Translations under genes and position numbers: made by a program
From: Pardosa pseudoannulata
Lineage: Eukaryota; Arthropoda; Arachnida; Araneae; Lycosidae
DNA length: 64,000 bases
Reading direction: 5' to 3'
NCBI GenBank assembly: GCA_032207245.1
Contig: CM063502.1
Coordinates: 44,898,691 to 44,962,690 of the forward strand
Notes under the pieces: model-generated
Database searches by the model: none
Seen by the model: only the letters and a program-made list of their open reading frames with translations
Told to the model about the DNA's origin: nothing
Part shown: positions 25,840 through 39,300 of the stretch, piece by piece
Numbering within the stretch: position 1 is the first letter of the stretch
How the letters are laid out: each line of letters opens with the position of its first letter

Positions 25840-27418
25840 TGAAACAGATAGGACTTAAAATGAAAATGAAAATATGAATATTTACAAAACTCATCAGCTT
25901 CTGTTTAATTTCATCTCACTGCAGAATTGATTATTTTAAGTATAATAGTATGTTATTCCTTATGTGCAAAATAATATAGTATTAAATTAATTTTATGTTC
26001 ATTAGATTGATTTTTGAAATTCAAAACACATTTTATTTTCCTTAAATTTCCTACAATACCAGTTAATCTACTCCATGTATTGCGAAAAGCGATCGTAAAT
26101 GAGTCATTATACAGCTCTTTAATTACGATATATTATTTAACTACAAATATCTATTTATGATGAATGGTAATGATGGTGGTTTATGATGCATGATTTCTTC
26201 TTCTAATTCCAGTTATCTGGTTTTGGAGGAACAGAGGTAATAGTGAAAGAGAAAATTGTCAGGACGAAGAAATGAATAGGTGATTATAACAAAATGTACC
26301 CGAAATATATAGACCTATCTTTTAAAAGTATTTGATTTACTTTATTATTAATACTTTTTTTCGCATTCCAAGAATTTCCCACCAAGAAAAATATCTTATT
26401 CCTAACCTTACAACAGGTTTATATATAAATTTAACGAAAGATATTTCTTATAAATTTCAGCCTTATTTAAGACAAAATATCTATAGTTCTTTTAAAATAT
26501 ATTTCTATGATGAAAAATGTTTCTCTCGCTGTGTGTAGCAATAAAAATTCGGTATACAATATGAATGGGAAAAAGAAATTGTACTATACTGCAAAATTAA
26601 AAAGGTTTTTGTCTCATTTAAATACCATTTCTTTTTTAGATTGCAATCTTTGAAATTGTATAGTATTTTGATTCTATAAAACATTAAAAGCTTTTTCTAT
26701 TTACTTACATTTTTATGCAGAACAAAAACAATTCAAACCGATGTAGTACTTTTAAAGGAACTTGAATGAATAAACTATAAATATAACATTAATCAGTTAT
26801 ATGGAATATAAGATTCATTAAAATAGTAAGCAATAGGAAATTGATTTTATAAGAGTTTCAGTAATGAGGAAAAATATTTTTCACCGAAAAATAAATTCTT
26901 TTAAATTTAAGAAACATAATTAAGAAAGGCATTGTCAATAATTATGCAATAAAGAATTCTAAACACACTAATATCGGAAGATAGCTTTTGAAGATTTCGG
27001 ATATTTGCGTAAAGTGTGGTTGACGAGGAAAAATAAATTAAAATAATTTGATTTGGTTTGTCAGTAGTTAAATGAAAATGACATGGACATTCTAGAGTGC
27101 TGATCCGGGTAAAGTAAGATTAATTCTGAAATTAATGAGACACGTGTAAAGAAATAAAACACATAACTGTACAGATGTTACGAATTCCTTTAAGTATTTT
27201 CTTGTAAAAAAAGGGAATTTTGGTAATGACAAAAAGCACAAATTGAATACTATTTTATTAATATGATAATGACAAAGTTTTCTGTATCCTCAAAATTTTT
27301 CCTTTATAAAACTATTGCAATTCCGTTTCCTGTACCGTATTAAAATAGCCCAATCATATAACTGTGACATTTGCCTACGTTTGACGTTAAGGTTTAATAA
27401 CCTATCAAAGACGGAATG
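25840..27418. other. Gene-free A+T-rich DNA
   Basis: No supported feature. Open frames here are short and have no recognisable motif. Confidence 0.65.
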
Positions 27419-27960
27419 TGACATCAACAAATTTGGTAAATATATTAAGTGTATTTTAGGAAATCGGTAAAACATTCGAGTTCTTACATTCATAGAAACG
27501 AAGGGATTTAGAAAGAACCACATTTGGACCGAAAGCCATTGGCATGATCATTGGCTTTCAGGCCAAGGGTGGAAATATATGCGTAAGTTTCGGCTATGTG
27601 GATATAAAATTGGAATAGGCATTCCGGCTAATTTTGTAAATTGTTCGCGGGCCGCCGTGGTAAAAGTATACCTTGCATGGCAAAATTTCACTATCTCAAA
27701 TCAGAGACGTGGTAAATATGGTGCATCACGGGTCTTATAGACCCTGCGCAACTTGAAAGCGTGTCGCAGAAGGCACGTGTCATAAGCAAATTTAGTGGAT
27801 ATATAAAGTGTATTGTAGTCATTCGGAAAACATTCAAGTTCTTGCATTCATGGAAGTATTTCGAAAACGATTAATTTTGTAAACTGATAAAAGTACACCG
27901 AGCATGGCAAAATGACATTATCCGAAATTAGCAGCAGTCTGATCTGAGAACCTTGGGTAT
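27419..27960. repeat. Diverged local direct duplication
   Basis: A block at about 27419-27497 (containing AAGTGTATTTTAGG and TTCTTACATTCAT) recurs at about 27779-27857 (AAGTGTATTGTAGT and TTCTTGCATTCAT). The following TTAATTTTGTAAA and GCATGGCAAAAT landmarks at about 27630-27690 recur at about 27870-27912. The second copy is shorter, lacking roughly 100 bp. The first copy contains a hairpin with 8-bp arms, GAAAGCCA and TGGCTTTC, at 27531-27559. The segment is less A+T-rich than its surroundings and of unknown family. Confidence 0.6.
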
Positions 27961-28629
27961 TCTGGATTTTGACGGGTGATCACATTAAAGTGACAGAACT
28001 GTGTACAGCAAACTACATAATGTTTACTATACCGTATGAGGAAAAAAATTAATATATTCATCTCTCAGATACATAATTCAGTATTATGTAATGATAATAT
28101 GTAATGATAACATTTTTAATACTTTAAAAGAAAAACCCATAGTTAATTTGCTCAAAATTTTACTTTATGGGGTTTTAACATATGTACATTTTTTCTACGA
28201 GTAACATCCATTTCAGGAAATTAGATGTGACGTGTTAAACAACATGTAGTATTGAGAGCATAAAATCTCTGTAGAAGCATTTTCTATATTATATCTAATT
28301 ACAAAAGTTTCGTAAAGTAATATGCACGCTAATCAAACTCAGATTTTTCAAAATAACTCTAAACACTTCTCAAAAATGTAATGAAGTAAGGCATTTGGAA
28401 AGCACAAAGTATCCTGGGAGGAAACACCACAGGGTTTGGTTGGCATATTCTCTTTAAGATGAAAAGAACATGATTCCTAATCTAGCCTCTCAATGTAAAC
28501 TTTTGTTGCCAAGCACTTTTGAATTCCTATAAGCCCTATCACTTCCGACTTCATACATAATATACTTGGTACACTAATTTATTAATAAATTTAGAACATT
28601 TTAGAATTTTTCCGCATGTTTTTTATCAT

Positions 28630-28910
28630 GAAAGGTGAAGGGAAACTTTTGGAAAAGGTTTCTTGAACACCACAGATTACATATCAAAAGTTCTGAATAA
28701 AACAGCATCAAGGAATATACTGTGTTATTATCACTAGATGTCAGAGGAGCATTCGACAATAGACACTAGTTCACATTGAAATCCCTGATCAAGGAAAGTA
28801 GTATCGATGATTATCTGGTTGATGTCCGTTATATATAAACTAGATTGGTGGGATACTTACTTCGAAGTGAATTGCAGGAATTATTGATAATGAGTGGTTT
28901 CCTCAGCATA
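28630..28910 (+). pseudogene. Non-LTR (R1/Jockey-like) reverse transcriptase fragment
   Basis: The plus strand from about 28722 reads T-V-L-L-S-L-D-V-R-G-A-F-D-N. That is the first catalytic-Asp motif (motif A) of reverse transcriptases of the R1/Jockey group of LINEs. Weak similarity continues upstream in a shifted frame and downstream (stops at R-H-*-F and R-Y-I-*), reaching a G-F-P-Q motif near 28897 that corresponds to the conserved C-P-Q-G region. Only part of the domain is present, with frameshift and stops, so it is long dead. Priming, second-strand and endonuclease parts are not visible. Confidence 0.7.
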
Positions 28911-29788
28911 TCGACATAGTATACATTATATCGGCAACTAATTTTTGCTGTCACATAGTTTATACAAAATATGTGCGCAACTGTCACCTGAAATCTTCTT
29001 TGTTCTCTTAAATTCAAAGAGTAATGTTTGTTCTATTCTAGTTTATAAAAAAAATCTTGCAAAGTCATTTTTTGTTAAGAAGGTATCCATTAATTCCTTT
29101 TCACCTTTTGACTACGTACAAGGGAACTTATCATCGCATAAACCTTAGCTATGCTGTTTAAACAGTAGCCGAGCAACTTTTGTTACCAAAGATTTTGATG
29201 TGTGATGGCCAACGACAATTATTACATTCAAAGATGGGGGACAAGTGAAGATTCATGAAACAGGAAATGTTTTGCTGTATGTCGTTTCAACACGAGGGAA
29301 AGCAGAATAGCTAAATAGCAGTAGTATAACTTACTACTGCTTTTCAGCTGTTATTATGAACTTAAAAAATAGTTACAGAAATATTTATGTATATAATCGT
29401 GCATATTTCTCATAATTCTATTTTTTTACAATTTACACGTACACTTACAAATGTCTGCATGTCGGATGTAAAAAGCACTTCGCCCATTTTTTTAAGTGAC
29501 ATTTTTGCATATTCGTGTATAAAGTGTTTTTCTCGAATTGAAATACAAGCAAAAAAAAAAAAAAACATGAATCAACAGTTCCGAGGTAAAAACCCCATTT
29601 AGACAAATATCTCCTTATATCTACTATTTTTGTATGTTTACAGCCACTACTAGTACCTGAAAGAAGTTTATACATCTTTTCGCTATAAACGATTCAACTC
29701 AGATAAATACCTAAAAAATCTGTATTGTGCTCGTCTATGTAGTTTGATATTTGTAACGCAGTGCCCAATATTTTTCGTATATATTTAA
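28911..29788. other. Gene-free DNA
   Basis: No supported gene. It may contain further unrecognisable sequence from the LINE fragment to its left. Confidence 0.55.
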
Positions 29789-29795
29789 ACACACA

Positions 29796-29866
<71 letters not shown>

Positions 29867-29867
29867 A
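29789..29867. repeat. (CA)n(TA)n(TG)n palindromic microsatellite
   Basis: CA repeats (to 29830, one CATA interruption), a short TA core (29831-29846), then TG (to 29867). The CA and TG arms are complementary. Confidence 0.97.
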
Positions 29868-30751
29868 TTCGTATATATACGCATATAGACCTATATAGAT
29901 AGACAAATTGAGATAGATAAATGTGGGTGTATATTTATTTTTATTTATTTATTGATTCACTTCCTCAAACCAATTCAGCGTCGTATATGTGGCCTTTTTA
30001 TACTTCAGGATCAATGGCTGAATGAACTTCAAATATGCCTTTTTTTGAAGACCCATTCGAACTTCTTTTATGTCCCCATCGAAAACGAAACATTTATGAC
30101 TGTTTGACCACTGAGTCGAAAGCATCTAAAAATCTCACGTATTCGTTCTTTTGTTCGGAAGACTAATGTGGAATGCCTCAGGAATCAAAGGAAATGCTAT
30201 TTTTGCTATTGACGGGTCGTAAATAGTTGTGATGAAAAAGAATTTTCCAAATGTCTGGTATAATAGGAGTAAGAGCAAGATTTTCTCTTTTTATTTAAAA
30301 TTATCTGTATGGAATGCAATGGTGTTTAGAAATTTACTACTCAGATTCTTAATAGATATTTCTGTGCTGTAGTGCGTAACTCAAGAGCATGAATTTTATT
30401 ACCATTAATTAAGAAATGTACTATTTTCCTTGTGTGTAACAATATTGTAATGTAAATGGGATAATTAAAGAAAAAAGGTATTTGAATGAATTAAGGATAT
30501 ATTAGTTATTAAATATATTATAATAATGTATTATAAAGAAAATAATTTCAAGCATGTTTCTTTAAAGTATGAGTTTATGTGTACTTATGTATTCAAAAAT
30601 TAAATGATGGACGGTGCTAAAGAATCATATTTATAGAAGACATACATTTTATAAGCGTCTATGTGTCATAAAGAGTCATGAAGTGAAAACTAATTTTCTA
30701 AATTTAAGAGGGCTTCTAAAATTATTCTTTTAATTTTTATTTTAAACATCT
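29868..30751. other. Gene-free DNA
   Basis: No gene is supported. A minus-strand frame near 29930-30000 reads K-K-A-T-Y-T-T-L-N-W-F-E-E, and a similar short stretch (A-Y-W-F-E-E) appears on the minus strand near 58640, but similarity covers only about 40 bp. Confidence 0.5.
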
Positions 30752-30763
30752 ACTTTGTTGTTA

Positions 30764-31742
30764 CAGACCAATGTAAGAATTAAGGTACAAATCAGATTAT
30801 CAGAACCTATTACTATCATAAATGGTCTAAGACAAGGGGATGCCCTGGCCTGTCTTCTCTTTAATCTTGCACTGGAGAAAATAGTTAGAGATGCAAATTT
30901 AAATTTTAGAGGAACCATTTTCAACAAATCTGTACAATTGCTTGCATATGCAGATGATATTGATGTTATAGCCCAGACATTAGATGCACTAAAATAAGCA
31001 TTTATTTCTCTGGAAACTAAGGCAAAAAAAAATGAATTTGAGCATTAATGAAACTAAAACCAAACATATGTCTTGTTTAAAATCAGAATATAATCACTCC
31101 TTCTTAGAAATAGGCAGTTATAGATTTGAGACTGTAAAACAGTTTATATACCTAGATTCAGAAATTAATACACAAAATAATATATCTATTGAAATTCATA
31201 GCAGAATTACCGCTGCTAATCGATTTTTTTGGATTAAAGAAATATTTAAAGTCTAAGTACATTAAAAGATTGACTAAAATAATATTGTATAAATGCCTAA
31301 TAAGACCTCTTTTGACTTACTCAGCTGAAACCTGGGCATTGACAGAAAGAGACAAGGAAATCTTAGCAGTTTTTGAGAGAAAAATATTGAGAAGTATTTT
31401 GGGGGGAATTAATGTAAATGGTATATTGAGAAGAAGAACAAATATTGAATTATACAGAACATATAAAAACCCAGATATAATTCATTTTATTAGCTTACAA
31501 AGATTAAAATGGGCCGGACACCTAGTTCGACTTAATGACAATAGATCCACAAAAAAAGTTTTTACGGCCAAACCAATAGGAACGTGAATGAGAGGACGAC
31601 CAAAACTTAGATGGTTAGACTGCATTGAGAAAGACATAAGATCCTTGAAAATTTCAAGTTGGAAATCCAGGGCCAAAGATAGGACTGCCTTGTATGGAAT
31701 TCTAGAGAAGGCTAAGACCCATCTTGGGCTGTCATGCCACTG
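30764..31742 (+). pseudogene. LINE reverse transcriptase, C-terminal half, broken
   Basis: The reading frame holds G-L-R-Q-G-D-A-L (motif B region), then L-A-Y-A-D-D-I-D-V with the catalytic Y-A-D-D at 30947-30958. The thumb-region motifs F-I-Y-L-D-S-E-I and R-P-L-L-T-Y-S-A-E-T-W-A-L follow, then R-K-I-L-R-S-I-L-G, L-K-W-A-G-H-L-V-R, and R-G-R-P-K-L-R-W-L-D near the end. The order is typical of arthropod non-LTR elements. Inactivating changes: a TAA at 30995-30997, a frameshift at the A run near 31025, a frameshift at the T run near 31223-31230, and a TGA at 31585-31587 just before the R-G-R-P motif. I do not assign the clade. Confidence 0.9.
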
Positions 31743-31753
31743 AGGAAGGAAGG
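30764..31753 (+). mobile_element. 5'-truncated LINE (non-LTR retrotransposon)
   Basis: A 990-bp insert bounded by a 12-bp target duplication, ACTTTGTTGTTA, at 30752-30763 and 31754-31765. It starts abruptly inside the reverse transcriptase and runs to the 3' end of the ORF, ending shortly after a CACTGAGGAAGGAAGG-type tail. 5' truncation with a target duplication is the standard product of target-primed reverse transcription. The TTACAG just before the first codon is part of the target duplication and should not be taken for a splice acceptor. Confidence 0.88.
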
Positions 31754-32086
31754 ACTTTGTTGTTAAGTATAAATTAAACAAATACAATTTCTTTAAGAAG
31801 AAATAGCTTAGATAATTATGATGAGTACAAGGTAAAGAAATTAGGAAGCTTTCAAAGTACTTCAGAACTAAGAAAATAGATTTAGTTCATTGCTTACGAT
31901 TTAAAAAATGCTTGTGTTTAAAAATAATATTTATAACATAAATAAACACCTTTTCTGACTATGCTTAAAAATATGGTTTATAGATGACAGATGTTTTATT
32001 AACACCCATGCTTTACAAACAGCCCTGGAAAGAAAATTCCATTTTCTAAATTTTAGATGACTACTTCAATTATACTGGCTGTCTTC

Positions 32087-32311
<225 letters not shown>

Positions 32312-33096
32312 TATATCTAAGTTTAAAAAACTTTAATTACTGTTTTAGGTAATACTTGCTTAGATAATCATTATCAGCATTAAATAAATAATTTAGAAAG
32401 AAATCAAAGTACTTTTTAATCAAAGGAACTAAGGAAATGGATTTTGATTCATCGTTTTTGTACCTTCCGCTATGTACATTAGACGAAAATAAAGAAATTC
32501 TTATCCTCACGTGATAGTTGTATAACTGCCATCATTAGTAATTCCAACCACTTTCATAAGAAAGAAAGCTAGTGGGCGAAAGTCATCACTTTTTCTTTAA
32601 AAATACAACAGAATTCCTTGCTTTTTTATGAAAGACAAGAAAGATTTTTCATTTCTGAAATAGAAGTATTTCGTGTAAGACAATTTTTCTGGCTGCTAAA
32701 AATGTAGCAAACCGCGATGGGAGTTTTTTGTTTACATACAAGATATTTTTGAAAAAGCTAAAAATGGATATAAATTCAGAAATATTACAAAATTATATCT
32801 ATAAATGCGGTAAAGTTGAATAAAGAGAACAAGAGAATAGACGATGAACTAGAAATGTTGTTTAAATATTTTTAATAATTTTTCCATATCGAAAGTTAAT
32901 AAAGTATTATACATTGTTTAATATTTTCATATTCCATTGGAATACGCTAGCAAGTGAAATATATCTGAAAAAATTATGAATTATGCATATCCTATAAACA
33001 TTCAACACAGAAAGCTCTTTTTGATTAGAGAGTACCCAACAGGTAGGTGCTTCAGTCCCATTGAAGAAACAATCTAAAATCAACCTAAATTTACTC
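32312..33096. other. Gene-free A+T-rich DNA
   Basis: No supported feature. Confidence 0.6.
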
Positions 33097-33149
33097 GGTA
33101 ATAGAACCCTATCGGGTCTGTTGTTCAGATTTCATTAAGCTAACCACTA
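33097..33149 (-). mobile_element. Possible degenerate tRNA-derived SINE head
   Basis: On the minus strand, TAGTGGTTAGCTTA (33149-33136) resembles a Pol III A box and GGGTTCTATTACC (33109-33097) a mutated B box. Their separation is within the tRNA range. The surroundings (about 33020-33190) are less A+T-rich than the flanks. There is no second copy in the window and no target duplication was seen, so this is tentative. Confidence 0.35.
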
Positions 33150-33633
33150 CATAGTCGGATAGGGTAAATGTTGGGGTAAAAAGTATCTTGCATTGTTTGA
33201 AATTTAAATTCCTCTCAAATATTGACAATAAAACGGAAGTTAGGGAGATTGCAGATGATGTCGACCGTCAGTGAGTCGCTATATCCACTATGCGATCAAA
33301 AGTAACGTAACAAAGATTGCATTAACCCCTTAATGCACAGTACTTTTGAAAAAGTCCTGCCAAAAAATTTAATTATTTCAATGTAAAAAACACAATTTAG
33401 AACGCTGTTTTGCCATGAAAACTACAAAACTACAAAAATAAATAAAATTTGAGTATATTGGATATTTATATAATTGGTATGATTTCTAATTTTTAGAATA
33501 TTGTTATTATTGTCGACAGAGTATATTGTTCAATTGGTAGGCAATGTACCAATTGACAGAATAATGTGCCCTGCCTTGATGCGTTGGTATCAAATACTAT
33601 GAAACACTTATGTGTCATATCTCAAGAATAAAG

Positions 33634-33640
33634 TATATAA
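33634..33640 (+). promoter_or_regulatory. TATA box of the family-2 MITE
   Basis: TATATAA at 33634-33640, 105 bp upstream of the ATG at 33745. It is followed about 30 bp later by a CTTTACAGCC stretch where initiation could occur. In DNA this A+T-rich a TATA match alone is weak; its position ahead of the frame gives it some weight. Confidence 0.4.
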
Positions 33641-33744
33641 AGTGACGCCTCGAGTCAAGGATGTCTTTACAGCCAGAGCTTAGTAACAAAATAGTTAATT
33701 CTATTTTATTTTACATTACATTTTAGTAAAATATATATTGAAAA

Positions 33745-33825
33745 ATGAGAGCATCTGAATCTGAATCTGAATACACTGTCAGAAAGCGGCTCACAAGGAA
33801 GAGATACGTCGTAAGTGATAAGTAG
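33745..33825 (+). CDS. Short 5' exon-like frame in the family-2 MITE
   Basis: ATG at 33745 opens a 26-residue frame. It starts with an acidic Ser-Glu repeat (A-S-E-S-E-S-E-Y) and then becomes strongly basic (V-R-K-R-L-T-R-K-R-Y), ending at TAG 33823-33825. The sequence CGTC/GTAAGT at 33807-33816 fits a splice donor, so the coding exon may have ended at 33810, with the later codons intronic. An acidic, Ser-rich start followed by a basic cluster is compatible with a transposase N-terminus and nuclear localisation, but there is too little to name a family. The rest of the gene is deleted. Confidence 0.4.
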   Translation: MRASESESEYTVRKRLTRKRYVVSDK

Positions 33826-34071
33826 AAATAAATTATATATTTTATACTTGAATAAATAAGTTTAGCTGACAATCCCATGTAAATAATAAATATCAATAAA
33901 TGATTGGGTTTTTTTTTGCTTCACATTGTTATTTTTAATTCACGGTTGCATTCGAGGGTGAAAAATTGTAGCAACTTAAAAGTATAATGCCGCTCGAATT
34001 ATATCGAGTGTGCACAGTTTGGCCAGTTTACCTCGCTCGAGTTAACTCGAGCTTGCATGTAAAGGAGTTAA

Positions 34072-35436
34072 AATATGTACAATTTATTTCCTATAACCAA
34101 TACAGATAACTAATAGTACTATACATATTAATTTCTATATACTTACAGACACATATATGCGTCACAAAAGCTTATATGTATGCTAGCGTTTGAAGATATT
34201 TGCAAACTTTAAGACTATATTAAAAAAAGTACTGTTTACTTTCTCCTACATAGATTAATATTTTGAAAGTTCTTATTCAAATGAGATTTCAGTCCCTATG
34301 ACAAAATGATAACCAGTGTATTCTTAAAATGATATTAGTTATATTTTATTTCTTTTTGTTAACGTATAAAGTTTTACACTAGCGAACGTAGAAATTTACT
34401 AACTTTAATTTCGTACTAACTTTACTAAACATTCTAACTTCCTAAATTTCGTACTAACATTACTAAACTAATTTCTTTACTAAATGTCATACTAAATTTG
34501 CTAAGAATACAAAACTTTAAATGTATATAATTATTTATAATAACAAAACCAATATTTTAATATTGAATTCCTTTCAATTAACAAAATAAAATTAAAGAAA
34601 ACATGATTTGAATTTCAGACATGTGTAGCTGCATAAATATTAAAGGATGTGTCAGATAAAATTTACTTTTGTCTACTCAATAAAATACTGAAAATGAATT
34701 GCTAACATTAATGAAATTCCGTTCCGTTATATAATAAAACATAATAAGATTTCAAAAAATAATGCCGTGATTTAATCAATGATTGAAAAATGTTTAAAAA
34801 GCGACTTGATCCATAAAAGAAAATTAAAATTTCTACTACAAATTAAAAGAACCTATCTGACCATTTCAAATGTCAATAAATTTCTTTTAATCATAATTTT
34901 AATCAAGTTTTTTAAGTTCACTAAAAATTATTCAATTAATTTTAAGTACTACGCACAGCATCAAAAGAAATGGAGTTTACTTGAATTAGTTTCATAAATA
35001 GAAATTAAATGGGTTTTTTTGTACTAGATTAAGGAACTTCAATTATAAAAATGTAAAAATTAATATATTAGATCAACATATTATTATTTAGATCAATATT
35101 AAAACAATAATTGTTATAATTTCTTTGAAAAGAAAATAATATATAAATAACATGATTATATTAAATAATATTAATTAATTTGAAGAGAAGTTATACGTTT
35201 AGAGTCAATATATCTCCATTATATAAGGATTTATTTTACCGGTTCATCATAAATTATATAGTTCTACTCTTTTCAAAACATATACTACACAGTTGTTTAA
35301 CAAGCCTCTAGCTTTATGAGAAATATAATTAGATTTGCAGTTTCAAGAAATATATTTTTAAAAGAATATAAACTATATATACCGATAGAATGCGGTGAAA
35401 TTTCTCTCTTCTGCAAGATACCCTTTAAGATTACAT
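34072..35436. other. Gene-free A+T-rich DNA
   Basis: No supported feature. Around 34400-34510 there is a locally repetitive stretch built on short TACTAACTTTACTAAA-like words. Confidence 0.6.
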
Positions 35437-36363
<927 letters not shown>

Positions 36364-39300
36364 CAGTATGTGTTAGTGTTAATAATTGTTTATTTTATCA
36401 GACACGTAAAATAAAGCTAATAAGATTTGAAACCCATAACAATTGCCTGAAAGAAACATTTTCATTTAGTTTTTTAGTTCTAACTAGTGTATACCATATA
36501 AAATAACCACTATTCACTTCAAGCATACATATTTTAAAGAAAAAAATATAAATAACCGGAAGTTAGAAGATAAAATAACAAGTATTTTATCACGACGACC
36601 CGACCTAATTCACACTGTTTGGAGAGAAAATACCAAAGATAATTATAATATTTTAAGTAACAGGAACTAAAATTTTAAATAATATACAGGGATATACTGT
36701 ACTGAATTACTGATGGAACATCCAAGATAAGTTAGGAGGAATCTGTGTGTTGTAAATTTAAAGGGGATGTTTACTGACATATAAGAATAAAGGGCGGAGA
36801 ATCGAAAAATGCACGAATACTTCCGGGTTAAATGTCAGTTTCATAAAAGGATTCTTGTTATCATCTTGTCATCTCATCGTCAAAGGTTATCAAAATGATC
36901 TTCATTCGGTAGTTACAGTTCTGTAGATTTGATGATGAAACGGGATTTATTACACTCACATGTATGTGCATAAATAAAACATATGTAATGCATAATAAAA
37001 GTTTTCTCATTTCGAAAATAGAACAAATTTCTTGATTCATTTTATAATACATCTCTATATAATTAAAACACTTTATTTTTAAATGAATTATTAAAACGTT
37101 GAACTGTGTGAATAGAAACAGTGATATATCCCTTTTAAGGGCAGTGGTCTAGCAGATAAACTACCTGTTAATACTTTTTCTCTGTTGTAAACACATGTTA
37201 TTTTTTTTTTGTTTTCTTTGTTTTTGACACTTTAAACTATAAATAGATGGTATCAATATGATTAGTTTATTTCTCTTTGAAATATAATTTTTTTAAATTT
37301 GCTTTACATGGAACAATCAAGAGTTCAATTTTTTTTATAATCTCCTATATAAATACTTATCTAAAATACTTATAAATTGTTTAGCTATTTATTAATTACA
37401 TTATTTTAAAAGTAATTATTCATTGCTCTTCTAATTTAAGAAAAGTTTTAAAAATGATATATTTTCCTGCTATACAAGGGGAGCGTTTCACAGTTAAATT
37501 ACCCACCCTAAATCTCACCCCCCCCCAAGGAATGTAAAAATACTTTTTTCATATATTTCAAATTTATAAGGTTTATAGATAAAATTTATAACCTAATTGC
37601 ATTAAATACCAAAGAATTTGCAATCGTGATCTTCAGAGGGTTATATTTATTTGAATCATTTAATTCTGAAAGAGTTGTTGTTATTATAACATTCTTCATA
37701 AAATGTTTCCTTCTAGTATCAAATTACTAAATAAAAATACACTGATTTGAGAAAGTAATGAACAGTTTCTTTGTTTTATTAAAAAAATTGAGCACTGCTG
37801 TACCGAATTTATCAATGTCACAAAAGTTTTTTTTAAGTTTTGAGCACAGCGGAAATTGCAATTGGTAAATCTGAAAATGATTTCTAAACTCAACAATAGA
37901 AAAATGAGAGATTAGTAGCTTTGTAAAAATTGCAATTACATTGTTCAGTCTATATGTCTTTAAAGTGAAGATTTATTTAGATCAAAAACATTCTTTACTT
38001 TAATTGTTTTTTTCTTCATTTGTTCATTGTTTTCAAGTTGCCTCAACTAGTTAACGTAAATTAGAGATTTTAATGTCAAAGAACCACATTCATTACAAGA
38101 TATTAATAAATCAGAATTAAATTTTATAAAATTCATATTTTCTAAACAATGGTGTAGTATCCCTATATTTCTTTTTCAATTAGATTTTATAATTTTTTTC
38201 AATTTGTATTTCTTTGCGTTATAATATGAATTAAATAGAGCATATCTAATTAAAAAAATTATTTATCGATTAATTTTGAGCTAAAAAACTTTTGAACTTC
38301 CCGCTTTTTCCACCTTGTACAACTTCATCAATAATTCTAACTTCCTTGAGACTGCACGATAAATCTTGTTAGACAAAAATCTGTCAATCTGTCTTTTAAA
38401 CAATGTTATCAGTTTTTTTCCTTTTTTTGCTTACCGGAATTTTTTTAAAATATTTTTCTGCTCGAAAATGATATACATGTTTCATCCAATTTCGTTATCC
38501 GACTTTCAATAAATAATAAAACTGTCTGCTTATAACGTTTTAATCAAGCTGAAAAAAATTACGTTTTTAAAATTTAAATAAGTAAATTTAAAATTAAAAT
38601 AAGTAATTAAAATAAGTAATTAATTAGAGATTATTCCATTTTACTGATATAAGATTTTTACATTCTTATGTTTATTATACAAAATCGCATATAACTCTTG
38701 AAGAAAACTGTCTAAGAAAATCATCATTTCGAACTACACACTTCATTTTATCTTTATTACAGAAATAAAAAAAAACTGCATAAGTGTTTCACTTTTAAAA
38801 AGTCCATTAAAAATAATTTTGTAGCTGATCTTTATGTACGTAGTTTAATACATCCCACTTATATTTAATTTGAAATTTATAGTTTATTTAAATGTAAACT
38901 ATACTAATATCTATCGTAAAGTGTTCGCTCGTTCGTAATTCATACTTTTAAGCACTTTAGTTTCATTGAACATATCTTCATTTTTATCATTTTTATTTAA
39001 GTTAGAAATATTTTTCTTTAAAATTCCTATTGAACCAGAATTATTTTTTCGTGATCAAACATAGAACTGCCATTTATTCTGCCATTTTTACTTCTATTTT
39101 ATTCAATTTTTTATATCTATTTTTATAAGACTTTCAAGACCATTCTTTTGTATATTATATGCTACAATCCGTATTGTGTATTAATATTTACAAGAAATAA
39201 AATGACTGCACACCATTGTTTTAGAGGACTAATCAGTGTTTAACTACTAAAAAATTGCATAGTATTAATGGATGATTAACTTTAATTTAACATGATATGA

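Larger units (their letters stand above)
33322..34071 (+). mobile_element. piggyBac-like MITE, family 2
   Basis: A 750-bp element between TTAA at 33322-33325 and 34068-34071. The ends read TTAACCCCTTAATGCA and, inverted, TTAACTCCTTTACATGCA, an imperfect terminal repeat. Two palindromes lie at the right end: CTCGA-ATTATA-TCGAG (33993-34008) and the perfect 18-bp GCTCGAGTTAACTCGAGC (34035-34052). A 10-bp-stem hairpin (TCAATTGGTA / TACCAATTGA, 33530-33556) sits near the middle. The interior has a TATA box, a short ATG frame and a splice-donor-like sequence, in keeping with the 5' end of a transposase gene left after internal deletion. The superfamily call rests on TTAA and the CCCC start. Confidence 0.72.

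Noticed and set aside
27645..27665. SINE head suggested by GGGCCGCCGTGGTAAAAG
   Set aside because: No A/B box pair could be fitted, and the block is better explained as part of a local duplication.
30758..30766. Splice acceptor starting a host exon with a reverse transcriptase domain
   Set aside because: The TTACAG spans the end of a 12-bp target duplication. The downstream sequence is a 5'-truncated LINE with frameshifts and stops.
37140..37172. tRNA-like A box (GCAGTGGTCTAGCAG)
   Set aside because: No B box follows at a usable distance and there is no second copy.
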